A stretch of DNA of 64,000 bases from DASPWW01 sp963803425. Lineage in GTDB: Bacteria > Actinomycetota > Thermoleophilia > Solirubrobacterales > 70-9. The DNA lies in the NCBI GenBank assembly GCA_963803425.1, contig CAWDMA010000001.1, positions 1,550,001 through 1,614,000 on the forward strand, in the 5' to 3' direction. A program made the position numbers and the translations under genes. Below are positions 7,155 through 15,271 of the stretch, piece by piece. How positions within the stretch are numbered: position 1 is the stretch's first letter; the number at the start of each line of letters is the position of its first letter. The notes under the pieces were generated by a model. The model did not search any database. It was given only the letters and a program-made list of their open reading frames with translations, and was not told where the DNA came from.

Positions 7155-8090
7155 TCAGAGCCCGCCGACGAAGCTGACGAGCTCGGGCACGATCCGCTCG
7201 TGCGCGTCCTCCTGGAGGTAGTGGCCCGCGTCGTCCAGCCTGGTCACCCGGGCGTCGGGGAAGGTGTCGAGCCACAGGGTGTCGAGATAGCTGGGAAGGA
7301 AGGCGGGGTCCTTCATCGCCCAGGTGACGTGGACGGGCTTGGAGCGGAAGTGCTCCTTCATCCGTTCCTCGATCTCACCCGTCATCTCCACCACAGGCCC
7401 CTCGCCGGTGACGGGGATCTCGCGCGGGAAGACGAGGATCGGGGTGCGCTCCGACCAGCCGCGATGGACGGCGCGATAGGCGTGCTTGACCGTCGGGGTG
7501 AGGCGCTCGCGGTGCACGACCCCCTGCCGGAACAGGAAGCCGCGCTTGAACGCGTCGAGCCCCTTGACCAGCACCTCCCCCACCCCGGGCGTGCGGAAGA
7601 GGCGCAACGGGAGCGGCAGCGGTATCTCATCCTTGCCGGGAGGGAGCGCATCCGGCCTGAAGCCGTGCGCGTATGTGTTGAGGACGAATAGACCGGCGAC
7701 CCGCTCCGGGTGCCGGGTCGCCCAGTAGAGCCCGGTCGGGCCTCCCCAGTCCTGCGGAACGACGGTCGCCCCGCGCAGATCGAGCGACTCGAGCAGCGAC
7801 TCGAGCCGCTCGGCGTGGCGAGGGACCCGATACAACTCGGGATCATCGGGCTTGGCCGAGCGCCCGAACCCCAGGTGATCGGGGACGATCGCGCGGTGTC
7901 CGGCCTCGGTCACCGGCCCGATGAAGTTCCGGTAGAGGTAGCCCCACGTGGGATTGCCGTGCACCATCACGACCGGCCTCCCGTCGCGCGGGCCCTCGTC
8001 AACGTAGTGCATCCGCCCGTCGGCGGACTCGAACCACCTCGGCTCGTACGGCCACGTCCCCTCGAAGGTCCAGTCCGAAACCTCGGACAC
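7155..8090 (-). CDS. Alpha/beta hydrolase, haloalkane-dehalogenase-like
   Basis: A 311-residue alpha/beta hydrolase with HGNPTWGYLYRNFI (oxyanion region), GFGRSAKP, and the nucleophile elbow VVPQDWGGPTG, in which aspartate 114 replaces the usual serine. Asp nucleophile plus adjacent Trp and the Asn of HGNPTW is the haloalkane dehalogenase arrangement. The acid is probably in AMKDPAF and the histidine in DAGHYLQED. It stands alone: 140 nt to the radical SAM gene, 38 nt to the cupin. Epoxide hydrolase-like activity is the main alternative. Confidence 0.85.
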   Translation of the reverse strand: MSEVSDWTFEGTWPYEPRWFESADGRMHYVDEGPRDGRPVVMVHGNPTWGYLYRNFIGPVTEAGHRAIVPDHLGFGRSAKPDDPELYRVPRHAERLESLLESLDLRGATVVPQDWGGPTGLYWATRHPERVAGLFVLNTYAHGFRPDALPPGKDEIPLPLPLRLFRTPGVGEVLVKGLDAFKRGFLFRQGVVHRERLTPTVKHAYRAVHRGWSERTPILVFPREIPVTGEGPVVEMTGEIEERMKEHFRSKPVHVTWAMKDPAFLPSYLDTLWLDTFPDARVTRLDDAGHYLQEDAHERIVPELVSFVGGL

Positions 8091-8128
8091 GCACGCACCC
8101 TACTCGAGCACCGCGGCGGGACGAAGGG

Positions 8129-8491
8129 CTACTCGAGGAGGTGGGTGTCCGCGTCTGAGTAGGGAGGCGAGCAGCAGCAGAACAGGACCAGCGGCTCCGG
8201 CCCCGGGTTCCACAGCTTGTGGGCGGTCCCGGGCGGGATCACCACGGCCTGCCCGGAGCCGACCTCGACCTCCTCGTCCCCGATCCGCATTCGACCCGCG
8301 CCGCCGACGAACAGATAGATCTCTTCGGTCTCGCGATGGAGGTGCTCGACGGTGTGACCGCCGGGGTCGACGACCGCCTTCGCGAGCGACTGCTTGCTCG
8401 CCCCGGCCCCCGGCCGCGCGATCTCGCGGACCGAGGAGCCGTCCGGAGGCGCAATCGCCTCGAGCGCGTCGATCTCGATCGGCTCCGCCAA
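8129..8491 (-). CDS. Cupin-domain protein
   Basis: About 120 residues forming a single cupin barrel. Motif 1 is HTVEHLHRETEEIYLFVGGAGRM (metal-binding His/His/Glu) and motif 2 is VVIPPGTAHKLWNPG, then an unusual Cys-rich strand LFCCCSPPYSDADTH. I choose the TTG at 8489-8491, 5 nt after the stop of the upstream 270-residue gene; a longer frame runs to 8560 but is Arg-rich and overlaps that gene. Likely cotranscribed with it. A metal-dependent small-molecule role is inferred from the fold only. Confidence 0.8.
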   Translation of the reverse strand: MAEPIEIDALEAIAPPDGSSVREIARPGAGASKQSLAKAVVDPGGHTVEHLHRETEEIYLFVGGAGRMRIGDEEVEVGSGQAVVIPPGTAHKLWNPGPEPLVLFCCCSPPYSDADTHLLE

Positions 8492-8496
8492 GGCGC

Positions 8497-9309
8497 TCAG
8501 GCGGCCGGCGCGAGCTCCGCGCGAAGCTCGTCCGCGTACGCGACCGGATCGTCGAAGCATCGCGTCGGAAGCAGGCCCTGGTAGCGGATCGCGTCTCCGA
8601 CCGCCGGCCAGCCCGCCCGCTCGGCGAGCTCGTAGCTTCGGATCGCCTTCTCGATCCGCTCGTCGGTGTCGCCGAAGTCGCGAAACAGCATCGCGGTGGT
8701 GCGGGGGAAGTACGGGAACCGAACCAGCGGGCGCAGGACGAGGTTGGTGAGCACCGGGCAGTCGAACTTCGACACCTCCTCGCGCACCTTCGGCCCGACG
8801 GTCTTCTCCTGCTCGAACAGGAGCGCCGTCTCGAACACCTCGCCGCGCTCGGCGGCGGGCAGGGTGCGGCGCGCGGCGCGGGCGTGGTGGACGCGGCCGA
8901 GCGCCTCGAGCAGCTCGGCGGGCAGCACCTCGTCGGCGCCATCCGCATCGCCGAACCGCTTCGTGAAGAAGTAGTTCGTGTAGGTGTCGATGAACACCGA
9001 GCGGTTCGCCTCCTTGAACCCCTTCGAGAACTCGAACAGCATGTATGCGCGGTGGGCCCGCTCCTCGCGGTCGTAGAAGTAGCGGTACGTGATCATCCGG
9101 CTGAGCGCGCCGCGGCGCTCATAGAAGGCATACGCCCACAGCGCCCCGTGCAGCGCCACCTCCGGAAAGGCGTGGTTGCCGTTCGAGTCGGTGAAGAGCG
9201 AGTGCAGGATCGCCACCCGCTGCGGAATGTCGCCGGGCCCCCCGGCGACCCGCACCGCCTCCTCCCGAATCCGCTCGTAGCCATCGTGCGGGCTCGGATC
9301 CCGCTCCAT
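8497..9309 (-). CDS. Uncharacterised 270-residue protein
   Basis: I do not recognise this family. It is a soluble, mostly helical protein with many aromatic residues and conserved-looking stretches: HSLFTDSNGNHAFPEVALHG, YFYDREERAHRAYMLFEF, FIDTYTNYFFTKRFG, and RFPYFPRTTAMLFRDFGDTD. No signal peptide, membrane helix or known catalytic motif is visible. Histidine and glutamate occur in EERAHRAYMLFEF, which could hint at a metal site, but this is weak. It is followed 5 nt later by a cupin gene, suggesting a two-gene operon. Confidence 0.7.
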   Translation of the reverse strand: MERDPSPHDGYERIREEAVRVAGGPGDIPQRVAILHSLFTDSNGNHAFPEVALHGALWAYAFYERRGALSRMITYRYFYDREERAHRAYMLFEFSKGFKEANRSVFIDTYTNYFFTKRFGDADGADEVLPAELLEALGRVHHARAARRTLPAAERGEVFETALLFEQEKTVGPKVREEVSKFDCPVLTNLVLRPLVRFPYFPRTTAMLFRDFGDTDERIEKAIRSYELAERAGWPAVGDAIRYQGLLPTRCFDDPVAYADELRAELAPAA

Positions 9310-9386
9310 GCTCGCCCTCCTCGCTCGATTTGCGTGTGGCGCTCATTGTCGTGGATCCTCGGTAGGCTGGCCGCGAAGCCCGCACC

Positions 9387-9755
9387 ATGATGAGCGACCC
9401 CAAGCCCACGATCGACGAGTCGCGTGCCCGCGAGCTCCTGCAGCGCGAGCGCGAGCGGATCGAGGGCTCGCTCGCACAGCTGCAGCGAACGCGGGCGAGC
9501 GAGCTCGACGAGGTCGACACGAGCACGGACCCGGAGGACGAGGGTGCGGTGATCGCGGAGACCGAGGTCGACGACGCGCTCGTGCAGCAGCTCCGCAGGG
9601 AGCTGGACGCGATCGGCCGCGCCGAGCAGCGGCTTGCGGACGGCACGTACGGGCTCTCGATCGAGAGCGGCGACCCGATCGCAGCCGGGCGGCTGGAAGC
9701 CGTCCCGTGGGCGGAGCGCACCCCCGAGGAGCAGGAGCGGCTCGAGGGCTCCTAG
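9387..9755 (+). CDS. TraR/DksA-family protein lacking the zinc cysteines
   Basis: A 122-residue protein: a charged coiled-coil N-half (RARELLQRERERIEGSLAQL) with the acidic DEVDTSTDPEDEGAV loop, then the DksA C-terminal pattern GTYGLSIESGDPIAAGRLEAVPWA. In zinc-containing relatives that pattern has Cys pairs (GxCxxCG); here they are replaced by Ser and other residues, so it is a zinc-free member. It could bind RNA polymerase's secondary channel, but that is untested for such short actinobacterial forms. Its TAG stop shares a CTAG with the convergent fragment at 9752. Confidence 0.85.
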   Translation: MMSDPKPTIDESRARELLQRERERIEGSLAQLQRTRASELDEVDTSTDPEDEGAVIAETEVDDALVQQLRRELDAIGRAEQRLADGTYGLSIESGDPIAAGRLEAVPWAERTPEEQERLEGS

Positions 9756-9922
9756 CCCGGCGGAGCCTCGTTGTCGGGGTGGATCATCGAGACCGGGTAC
9801 GGCAGGTCGATGTTCGCGAACGCCCAGTCCCGGGCGACGCGATCGGCCTGAGCCGCAGCCGGTCGGTCTCGATCCGCATGCGGGGCGTGTGGCGCACCGG
9901 CAGCCGCGAACTTAGGTAGCAC
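9752..9922 (-). pseudogene. Probable remnant of an MscS-type channel C-terminus
   Basis: The minus strand reads ...ADRVARDWAFANIDLPYPVS... before a TAG stop. The pattern of charged residues, then WAF-x-NI-D-LPYP, is how the C-terminal domain of many small mechanosensitive (MscS-family) channels ends. Only about 30 residues look channel-like; upstream the frame is Ala/Pro-rich and no membrane segment follows. A GTG (9920-9922) could start a 56-residue peptide, but a decayed gene end is more likely. Family recall only; low certainty. Confidence 0.35.
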
Positions 9923-9931
9923 GCTAACTAA
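9912..9931. promoter_or_regulatory. Palindromic operator at the marR-MFS promoter
   Basis: The 20-bp sequence TTAGnTAGC-AC-GCTAnCTAA is an almost perfect palindrome; only the positions marked n and the centre break symmetry. It overlaps a TAATAT -10 box (9929-9934) that lies 8 nt before a GTG in the marR frame. MarR regulators bind such sites to repress their own operon, so this is the likely operator for the gene pair at 9943-11918. Confidence 0.6.
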
Positions 9932-9942
9932 TATTGAGGTCG

Positions 9943-10410
9943 GTGCCGCCGACCCAGACAGCCGGGACCCATGAACCGGCCGCCGAAGAGGAGATGCTGT
10001 GGCGGTCGTGGGACGAGTTCTTCGCGTCGGTGCAGCGTGCGCGAGGCAGGGCGGCGCAAGAGCAGCCGGACGGGCTGACGATCTCGCAGTACCGCCTGCT
10101 GCGCGCCGTGACGGAGGCGCCGGCGGCGCGGATCGGCACGCTCGCGGCGCAGGTCGGGGCGAGCCCGCCGACAGTGACGAGGATGCTCTCGTCGCTGGAG
10201 AACGCCGGGATCATCCGCCGCGAACGACTGGCCGCGGACCGCCGCGCCTCCCGGGTCGAGCTGACGGCGAAGGGGCGGAAGCTGCTCGAGCGCAAGCAGG
10301 AGGTCGTCTCGGCGAAGCGTCGCGCCCTGTACGAGTCACTGTCGCGCACGGAACGGCGCCAGGCCGAGCGGCTGCTGCGGCGGCTCGCCGAGGCGATCGA
10401 GGCGCTGTGA
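9943..10410 (+). CDS. MarR-family repressor of the downstream MFS pump
   Basis: About 155 residues with the MarR layout: helix SWDEFFASVQRARGRAAQ, winged helix TLAAQVGASPPTVTRMLSSLENAGII, wing RERLAADRRASRVELTAKG, then a C-terminal dimerisation helix. The GTG at 9943 follows a TAATAT box by 8 nt (leaderless); a TTG (9934) and an ATG (9994) are alternatives. The stop overlaps the transporter start (GTGA), so regulator and pump are cotranscribed. This arrangement is typical of drug-efflux operons whose regulator senses the exported compound. Confidence 0.87.
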   Translation: MPPTQTAGTHEPAAEEEMLWRSWDEFFASVQRARGRAAQEQPDGLTISQYRLLRAVTEAPAARIGTLAAQVGASPPTVTRMLSSLENAGIIRRERLAADRRASRVELTAKGRKLLERKQEVVSAKRRALYESLSRTERRQAERLLRRLAEAIEAL

Positions 10411-11918
10411 CCGCCGCAGCCGGGCAGGCCGCCGCCCCGCGACAGCACTACGGCCTCACCTTGGCGGTGCTGGTCCTCGCGGCGATGGCGTACGCGCTCT
10501 CACAGACGCTCGTCTCCCCCGCGCTTCCCGAGATCCAGCGCGAGCTGCACACGTCGACGACGGCGGTCACCTACGTGTTCACGGCCTTCCTGCTGACGGC
10601 GTCGGTGGTGACCCCGATCGCGGGGCGGCTCGGCGACATGTTCGGCAAGGAGCGGGTGCTCGTCCTGACCCTGGTCGTGTTCGGCGCCGGATCGCTGATC
10701 GCCGCCCTCTCCCACTCGATCGAGGTGTTGATAGCCGGGCGGGCGATCCAGGGTGCCGGCGGCGCGATCTTCCCTCTCTCTTTCGGGATCATCCGCGACG
10801 AGTTCCCGCCAGCGCGGGTCGCGAGCGGGATCGGGCTGATCAGCGCCACGTTCGGGATCGGCGGCGGCGCCGGACTCGTGCTCTCCGGTGTGATCGTCGA
10901 CCACCTCTCGTACGAGTGGATCTTCTGGCTGGGGCTCGCGGTGGTTTCGGTCGCGATCGTAGCCACCAGGCTGTTCGTTCCGGAATCGCCGGTGAAGGCC
11001 CCCGCGAAGGTTGACTGGGGAGGCGCCGCCCTGCTCTCGGCCGGCCTGGTCGCCGTGTTGGTCGGCGTCAGTGAGGGGAACTCGTGGGGTTGGGGCTCAG
11101 CCCGGATCCTCGGCCTGTTCGCGCTCGGGCTCGCCGTGCTCGCGGCATGGGTCCGGTACGAGCACGGCCACCCACAGCCCCTCGTCGACATGGGGATGCT
11201 GAGCCGGCGCGCCGTGCTGACGCCGAACCTGACCGGGTTTCTGGTCGGATTCGGGATGTTCGGCTCCTTCATCCTGATCCCGCGGTTCGTGCAGACGCCG
11301 ATCGACGCGGGCTACGGCTTCGGCGCGACGGTCACCCAGGCGGGTCTGTTCATGCTCCCCTCGGCGGGGATCATGCTGGTGGCCGGACCGCTCGCGGGAC
11401 TGATCGGCGGCCGGTTCGGCTCCAAGCTCCCACTCCTGATCGGGACCTCGGTCGCGATGACGAGCTTCGCGTTCCTCGCGCTCGAGCACTCGGAGCGGTG
11501 GTCGATCTACGTCGGAACCTCCCTGCTCGGGCTCGGGATCGGCTTCTCGTTCGCGGCGATGGCGAACCTCGTCATCGAGGCGGTCGACCAGACCCAGACC
11601 GGCGTCGCCACCGGGATCAACACGATCATGCGGACGATCGGCGGCGCGCTCGGCGGCCAGATCACGGCCAGCATCGTCGCCGGGCACGTGTTGGCGAACG
11701 GGCTGCCGGCGGAGTCGGGGTTCACGACCGCGTTTGCGATCTCCGCCGTCGGACTCGGAGTCGCCCTGCTCTCTACAATCGCGATTCCGTCCCCGATCCG
11801 GCTGGGGCGATCGCGCGAGTACGCGCTACCCGTCGCCGGGACCCAGCGCCCCTGCGCTAGCCAGACAGTCCCGCCGCTCTCAGCGCCTCGTCGGGGTCGA
11901 AGTAGTCCTCGATCCTGA
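10407..11918 (+). CDS. MFS multidrug efflux transporter (DHA2, 14-helix type)
   Basis: About 503 residues with roughly 14 hydrophobic helices. Motifs include AGRLGDMFGKERVLVL (MFS motif A), LIAGRAIQGAGGAIFPLSFG (motif C-like region of DHA2 pumps), GGGAGLVLSGVIVDH and ATGINTIMRTIGGALGGQI near the end, matching the EmrB/QacA group. It uses the proton gradient to export drugs or other amphipathic compounds. Translation is coupled to marR by GTGA. The last 62 bp overlap the convergent NTF2-like gene, giving a Pro/Arg-rich tail that may be dispensable. Confidence 0.9.
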   Translation: MTAAAGQAAAPRQHYGLTLAVLVLAAMAYALSQTLVSPALPEIQRELHTSTTAVTYVFTAFLLTASVVTPIAGRLGDMFGKERVLVLTLVVFGAGSLIAALSHSIEVLIAGRAIQGAGGAIFPLSFGIIRDEFPPARVASGIGLISATFGIGGGAGLVLSGVIVDHLSYEWIFWLGLAVVSVAIVATRLFVPESPVKAPAKVDWGGAALLSAGLVAVLVGVSEGNSWGWGSARILGLFALGLAVLAAWVRYEHGHPQPLVDMGMLSRRAVLTPNLTGFLVGFGMFGSFILIPRFVQTPIDAGYGFGATVTQAGLFMLPSAGIMLVAGPLAGLIGGRFGSKLPLLIGTSVAMTSFAFLALEHSERWSIYVGTSLLGLGIGFSFAAMANLVIEAVDQTQTGVATGINTIMRTIGGALGGQITASIVAGHVLANGLPAESGFTTAFAISAVGLGVALLSTIAIPSPIRLGRSREYALPVAGTQRPCASQTVPPLSAPRRGRSSPRS

Positions 11919-12264
11919 TCACCATGCCGTCCCTGAGCTCGAGCACGTACGCGATCGGGGTCTCCACCTCCGCGCCGCTCGCCATCCCGCGACCGCGAAT
12001 CTCGCCGAGCACCACCACCCGGTCGCCGAGGTCGCGGATCTCCGACACCTCGATCCGCAGCTCGGCGAACAGCTCGCCGAGCTCGCTGTAGAAGGCGCGG
12101 TAGGCGTCGCGGCCTCGGTACACCGTTGACTCGCCACCGAACATCCTGGGCAGCGACAGGTGCATGACCACATCGACGTCGCATGAGTCCAGGAACGTGT
12201 CGACGTCGCCCCGGTTCCACGCCTCGATCCCACGACGCACCTGATCGGTCGTCTCCGCCGCCAT
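11857..12264 (-). CDS. NTF2-like (SnoaL-type) protein
   Basis: A 135-residue SnoaL/NTF2-fold protein: TDQVRRGIEAWNRGDVDTFLDSC, the characteristic first helix, then YRGRDAYRAFYSELGELFAEL and GRGMASGAEVETPIAYVLELRDG. Such proteins are small ligand-binding or isomerase-like domains of uncertain role. The ATG at 12262-12264 is chosen; the longer open frame runs into the divergent promoter of the cupin gene at 12326. Its 3' end overlaps the MFS gene by 62 bp on the opposite strand. Confidence 0.85.
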   Translation of the reverse strand: MAAETTDQVRRGIEAWNRGDVDTFLDSCDVDVVMHLSLPRMFGGESTVYRGRDAYRAFYSELGELFAELRIEVSEIRDLGDRVVVLGEIRGRGMASGAEVETPIAYVLELRDGMVIRIEDYFDPDEALRAAGLSG

Positions 12265-12325
12265 GGAGCGGGAGTATCGCGCTACCGTCGGCCGCACACG
12301 TGATCCAGCGAGCCGAGGAGCTGCG

Positions 12326-12613
12326 ATGACCAAGGCACGCCCGGAGGTGATCGCGAACGACGAGCGCGTCCGGGTCACCACCTGGACCTTCGACGCCGCT
12401 GGAGCGGCGACGGGCCAGCACCGCCACGAGCTCGACTACGTCGTCGTCCCGATCTCGGGCGGGAAGTTCAGGGTCGTCGACCTCGACGGCTCCGAGCGGG
12501 AGATGACCCAGGTCGCCGGGGTGGCGTACCTGGGCACGGCGGGGACCGAGCACGACGTCGTCAACATCACCGACGGCGAGGCCGTCTTCGTCGAGATCGA
12601 GCTGAAGGGCTGA
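12326..12613 (+). CDS. Small cupin-fold protein
   Basis: A 95-residue single-domain cupin. TGQHRHELDYVVVPISGGKFRV contains the metal-binding His/His/Asp pattern and TAGTEHDVVNITDGEAVFVEIEL the second cupin motif. The ATG has a GAGGAG Shine-Dalgarno 6 nt upstream. It is divergent from the NTF2-like gene and ends 10 nt from the convergent RibD-like gene. Function cannot be set beyond a small beta-barrel with a possible metal site. Confidence 0.8.
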   Translation: MTKARPEVIANDERVRVTTWTFDAAGAATGQHRHELDYVVVPISGGKFRVVDLDGSEREMTQVAGVAYLGTAGTEHDVVNITDGEAVFVEIELKG

Positions 12614-12623
12614 GCCCCGCCAC

Positions 12624-13193
12624 TCACTCGTCGGCGGCCCGCTCGAAGATCGTGATCGGGATCCCCTCGCCGACCGTGATCGACTCCGTCAGCTTCCAGG
12701 TTGACTTGTCGGTCGTCTCGCCGAACAGGCGGCGGCCCGTCCCGAGGATCACCGGGAACGTCATCAGGTGGATCCGGTCGACCAGATCATTCTCGATCAG
12801 CTCCTGCACGAGCTGGATGCTGCCCGGCACCTGGATGTCGCCGTCGACGCGCTCCTTCAGCTTGCGCACCTCCTCGACCACGTCCCCGGTGATCACGGTG
12901 GTGTTGCTCCAGTCGGGGTCGGCGATCGTGCTGGAGACGAGGTACTTGGGCATCGAGTTGAACTTGTCGGCGAACTCGCCCTCGCGCCCCGGCCACGCGC
13001 CGGCGAAGCTCTCGTAGGTCGTCCGGCCGATCAGCAGGGCCTCGGCCTCGAGCGCCTCGTCCAGCTTGAACTTGTTGCCGTCGTCACCCCGCTCGAACGC
13101 AAAGGTCCACCCCGGGTACTTGAAGTCCTCGCCTCCCGGAGCCTGCACCACTCCGTCGAGCGAGATGAACTCGGTCACAACGATCCGTCCCAT
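12624..13193 (-). CDS. Dihydrofolate reductase-like (RibD C-terminal domain) protein
   Basis: A 189-residue protein of the RibD-C/DHFR superfamily: RIVVTEFISLDGVVQAPGG, AEALLIGRTTYESFAGAWPG, the NADPH-site-like KYLVSSTIADPDWSNTTVI, DIQVPGSIQLVQELIENDLVD and FPVILGTGRRLF. This orphan group is widespread in actinobacteria and is thought to reduce unknown substrates with NADPH; it is not the folate enzyme. It stands alone between convergent and divergent neighbours. Confidence 0.88.
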   Translation of the reverse strand: MGRIVVTEFISLDGVVQAPGGEDFKYPGWTFAFERGDDGNKFKLDEALEAEALLIGRTTYESFAGAWPGREGEFADKFNSMPKYLVSSTIADPDWSNTTVITGDVVEEVRKLKERVDGDIQVPGSIQLVQELIENDLVDRIHLMTFPVILGTGRRLFGETTDKSTWKLTESITVGEGIPITIFERAADE

Positions 13194-13296
13194 TCGAAGC
13201 CTCCTCGTGTCGTGGTGTGGGAGTTTGGACCGTCCGCGACGCGAGAACTCATCGGATTGCCAAACTGCGGCGAATCGGCAACCCTGTGGTGGTCAT

Positions 13297-14244
13297 ATGA
13301 GCGAATCCACGTTCGAGAAGCCCCCGACCTGGGGCGGCCCCGACGAGCCACTCGGCCCGTATGAGGAAGTGACGCTGCACGGACACACGGTCGGCTTCCA
13401 GGCCGCCGGGGACGGGCCCCTGCTCGTGCTCCTGCACGGGATCACCTCCACGTCGGACGCGTGGCGCGATGTGATGCCGACGCTCGCTGAGCGCTACACG
13501 GTGATCGCCCCGGACATGATCGGCCACGGCCGCTCCGCAAAGCCCCGCGGCGACTACTCGCTGGGCGCCTACGCCGCCGGGGTCCGGGACCTGCTCGCCG
13601 TGCTCGGCTTCGAGCGCGGGACGGTGGTCGGCCACTCGCTCGGCGGCGGGATCGCGATGCAGCTCGCCTACCTGTTCCCCGAGTACGTCGAGCGCCTCGC
13701 GCTGATCGCCAGCGGCGGCCTCGGCAAGGAGGTCCATCCGTTGCTGCGCACCGCCACCCTGCCCGGATCCGAGTGGGTGCTGCCGCTGCTCGCCAGCGAG
13801 TGGCCGGTGAAGGCGGGAGGCGCCGTCAACGCGGTCGCCTCGAAGATCGGGATCGAGGCCGGTCCCGACCTCGCTGAGTTCGCCCGCGGCTACGCGTCAC
13901 TCGTCCACGAGGGCGCCCGGGACGCCTTCCTCGACACGCTGCGGAGCGTGATCGGCCCCGACGGCCAGAAGGTCTCCGCGCTCGACCGCCTCTACCTGGC
14001 CGACCAGATCCCCTTCCTGCTGATGTGGGGCGCCGGCGACCCCGTGATCCCTGTCGACCACGGTCGCGGCGCCCGCGAGGTCGTCCCCCACTGCCGCTAT
14101 GTCGAGATCGAGGGCTCCGGCCACTGGCCTATGCTCGACGCACCCGGCCGGGTGATCGACGAGCTCACCGTATTCATCGAGGGCACCGAGCCGTTCGAGT
14201 GGTCGCTGGAGCGGGTCCGGGAGCGACTGCGGCGCGGGCCGTAG
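13297..14244 (+). CDS. Alpha/beta hydrolase with serine nucleophile
   Basis: A 315-residue alpha/beta hydrolase. LLHGITSTSDAWRDVMPTL is the oxyanion region, GHGRSAKPRGDYSLG a typical strand-turn, and VVGHSLGGGIAMQLA the nucleophile elbow with Ser. The acid is likely in GAGDPVIPVDHG and the catalytic His in GSGHWPMLDAP. The C-terminus carries an amphipathic, Arg-rich helix (WSLERVRERLRRG). The family includes esterases, C-C bond hydrolases and lactonases, and no closer class is evident. The start is the ATG at 13297; the frame is open upstream but overlaps the RibD-like gene. Confidence 0.88.
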   Translation: MSESTFEKPPTWGGPDEPLGPYEEVTLHGHTVGFQAAGDGPLLVLLHGITSTSDAWRDVMPTLAERYTVIAPDMIGHGRSAKPRGDYSLGAYAAGVRDLLAVLGFERGTVVGHSLGGGIAMQLAYLFPEYVERLALIASGGLGKEVHPLLRTATLPGSEWVLPLLASEWPVKAGGAVNAVASKIGIEAGPDLAEFARGYASLVHEGARDAFLDTLRSVIGPDGQKVSALDRLYLADQIPFLLMWGAGDPVIPVDHGRGAREVVPHCRYVEIEGSGHWPMLDAPGRVIDELTVFIEGTEPFEWSLERVRERLRRGP

Positions 14245-14275
14245 CGCGCCGACTTCGATCGGCTACGGTCGCCGC

Positions 14276-14650
14276 ATGCTCGACCACGTCAGCATCAACG
14301 TCTCGGACTACGAGCGCAGCCGTGCCTTCTACGAGAAGGCACTCACCCCGCTCGGGTACTCGCTGCTGATGGAGCCACGGGCGCGGATCGGCGGCTTCGG
14401 CGCCGACGGGAAGCCGTGGTTCTGGATCACCGACCAGCGCGAGCCGACCACCGAGAATGTGCACGTCGCCTTCTCCGCACCCGATCGCCGCACCGTCGAC
14501 GCGTTCCACGCGGCCGCGACGGGTGCCGGCGGCAACGACAACGGAGCACCCGGGGTGCGGGAGATCTACCACCCGCACTACTACGGAGCGTTCGTGCTCG
14601 ATCCGGACGGCAACAACATCGAGGCGGTCTGCCACCGGCGCGAGCAGTAG
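14276..14650 (+). CDS. VOC-family (glyoxalase-like) protein
   Basis: A complete 124-residue VOC protein: MLDHVSINVSDYERSRAFYE, FWITDQREPTTENVHVAFSA, VREIYHPHYYGAFVLDPDGN and NIEAVCHR with the terminal metal-binding glutamate. This matches the lyase/glyoxalase-like group common in actinobacteria. A TACGGT box lies 6 nt upstream of the ATG, so the message may be leaderless. The natural substrate is unknown. Confidence 0.88.
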   Translation: MLDHVSINVSDYERSRAFYEKALTPLGYSLLMEPRARIGGFGADGKPWFWITDQREPTTENVHVAFSAPDRRTVDAFHAAATGAGGNDNGAPGVREIYHPHYYGAFVLDPDGNNIEAVCHRREQ

Positions 14651-14678
14651 CCGCGCGCTCTCGGCCCGCGTCCCCTAC

Positions 14679-15224
14679 TCAGCTCAGCCGCACCCGGTGG
14701 ATCCGGACCACGCCGCGGACGCGCGTCCCCACCGACCAGCGCCGTCGCGCCTCGGTCAGGAACGCGTCCGCGGCGGGCCTGCCGGGGTCGGCGACCCATG
14801 CCTCCGGCCCCAGCCGAGGCAGCAGCGCGAGCAGGGACGCGACGCTCGGACGCTCGTAAAGGACGTCGGCGGCGAGCACCAGGTCGAAAGGGCCGCGGGC
14901 GACGAGCTCGTCGGGCTCGTCCCACTCGACCACCGCGGTCGCGAGGCGCACCTCGTTCGCCGCGGCGCTGCGCTCGACGAGCGTGAGCGCCTCGGCGGAC
15001 GAGTCGGTCGCCACCACCGCGGCTCCGGCGCCCGCCGCGACGAGGCTCGGGGCGCCCAGGCCGCAGCCGAGCTCGACCACGCTCGTGCCCGCCAGCGACC
15101 GGCCGTCGAGCTCGCGCGCGAGCGCGACGCCGCTCCGCCACAGCACCGACCAGTAGGGCGCGATCGGCGCCCACTCGACCCCGCCGCTGTCCGGCAGCTC
15201 GGCCGACTCCATCGGCTGCAGCAA
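14679..15224 (-). CDS. Class I SAM-dependent methyltransferase (METTL16/NNMT-like fold)
   Basis: About 181 residues: VVELGCGLGAPSLVAAGAGA (motif I), VVATDSSAEAL, then DLVLAADVLYERPSVASLLA, the signature of small protein- or small-molecule-methyltransferases of the METTL21/NNMT type. The frame stays open upstream with sensible sequence (SQSIELPSGELRLLQP) as far as the RidA stop at 15272, but no ATG/GTG/TTG occurs there, so I keep the TTG at 15224 and note the N-terminus is uncertain. It lies downstream of the truncated RidA gene on the same strand. Confidence 0.75.
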   Translation of the reverse strand: MLQPMESAELPDSGGVEWAPIAPYWSVLWRSGVALARELDGRSLAGTSVVELGCGLGAPSLVAAGAGAAVVATDSSAEALTLVERSAAANEVRLATAVVEWDEPDELVARGPFDLVLAADVLYERPSVASLLALLPRLGPEAWVADPGRPAADAFLTEARRRWSVGTRVRGVVRIHRVRLS

Positions 15225-15271
15225 GCGGAGCTCGCCGCTGGGCAGCTCGATCGACTGGGAGACGGCGTCGA

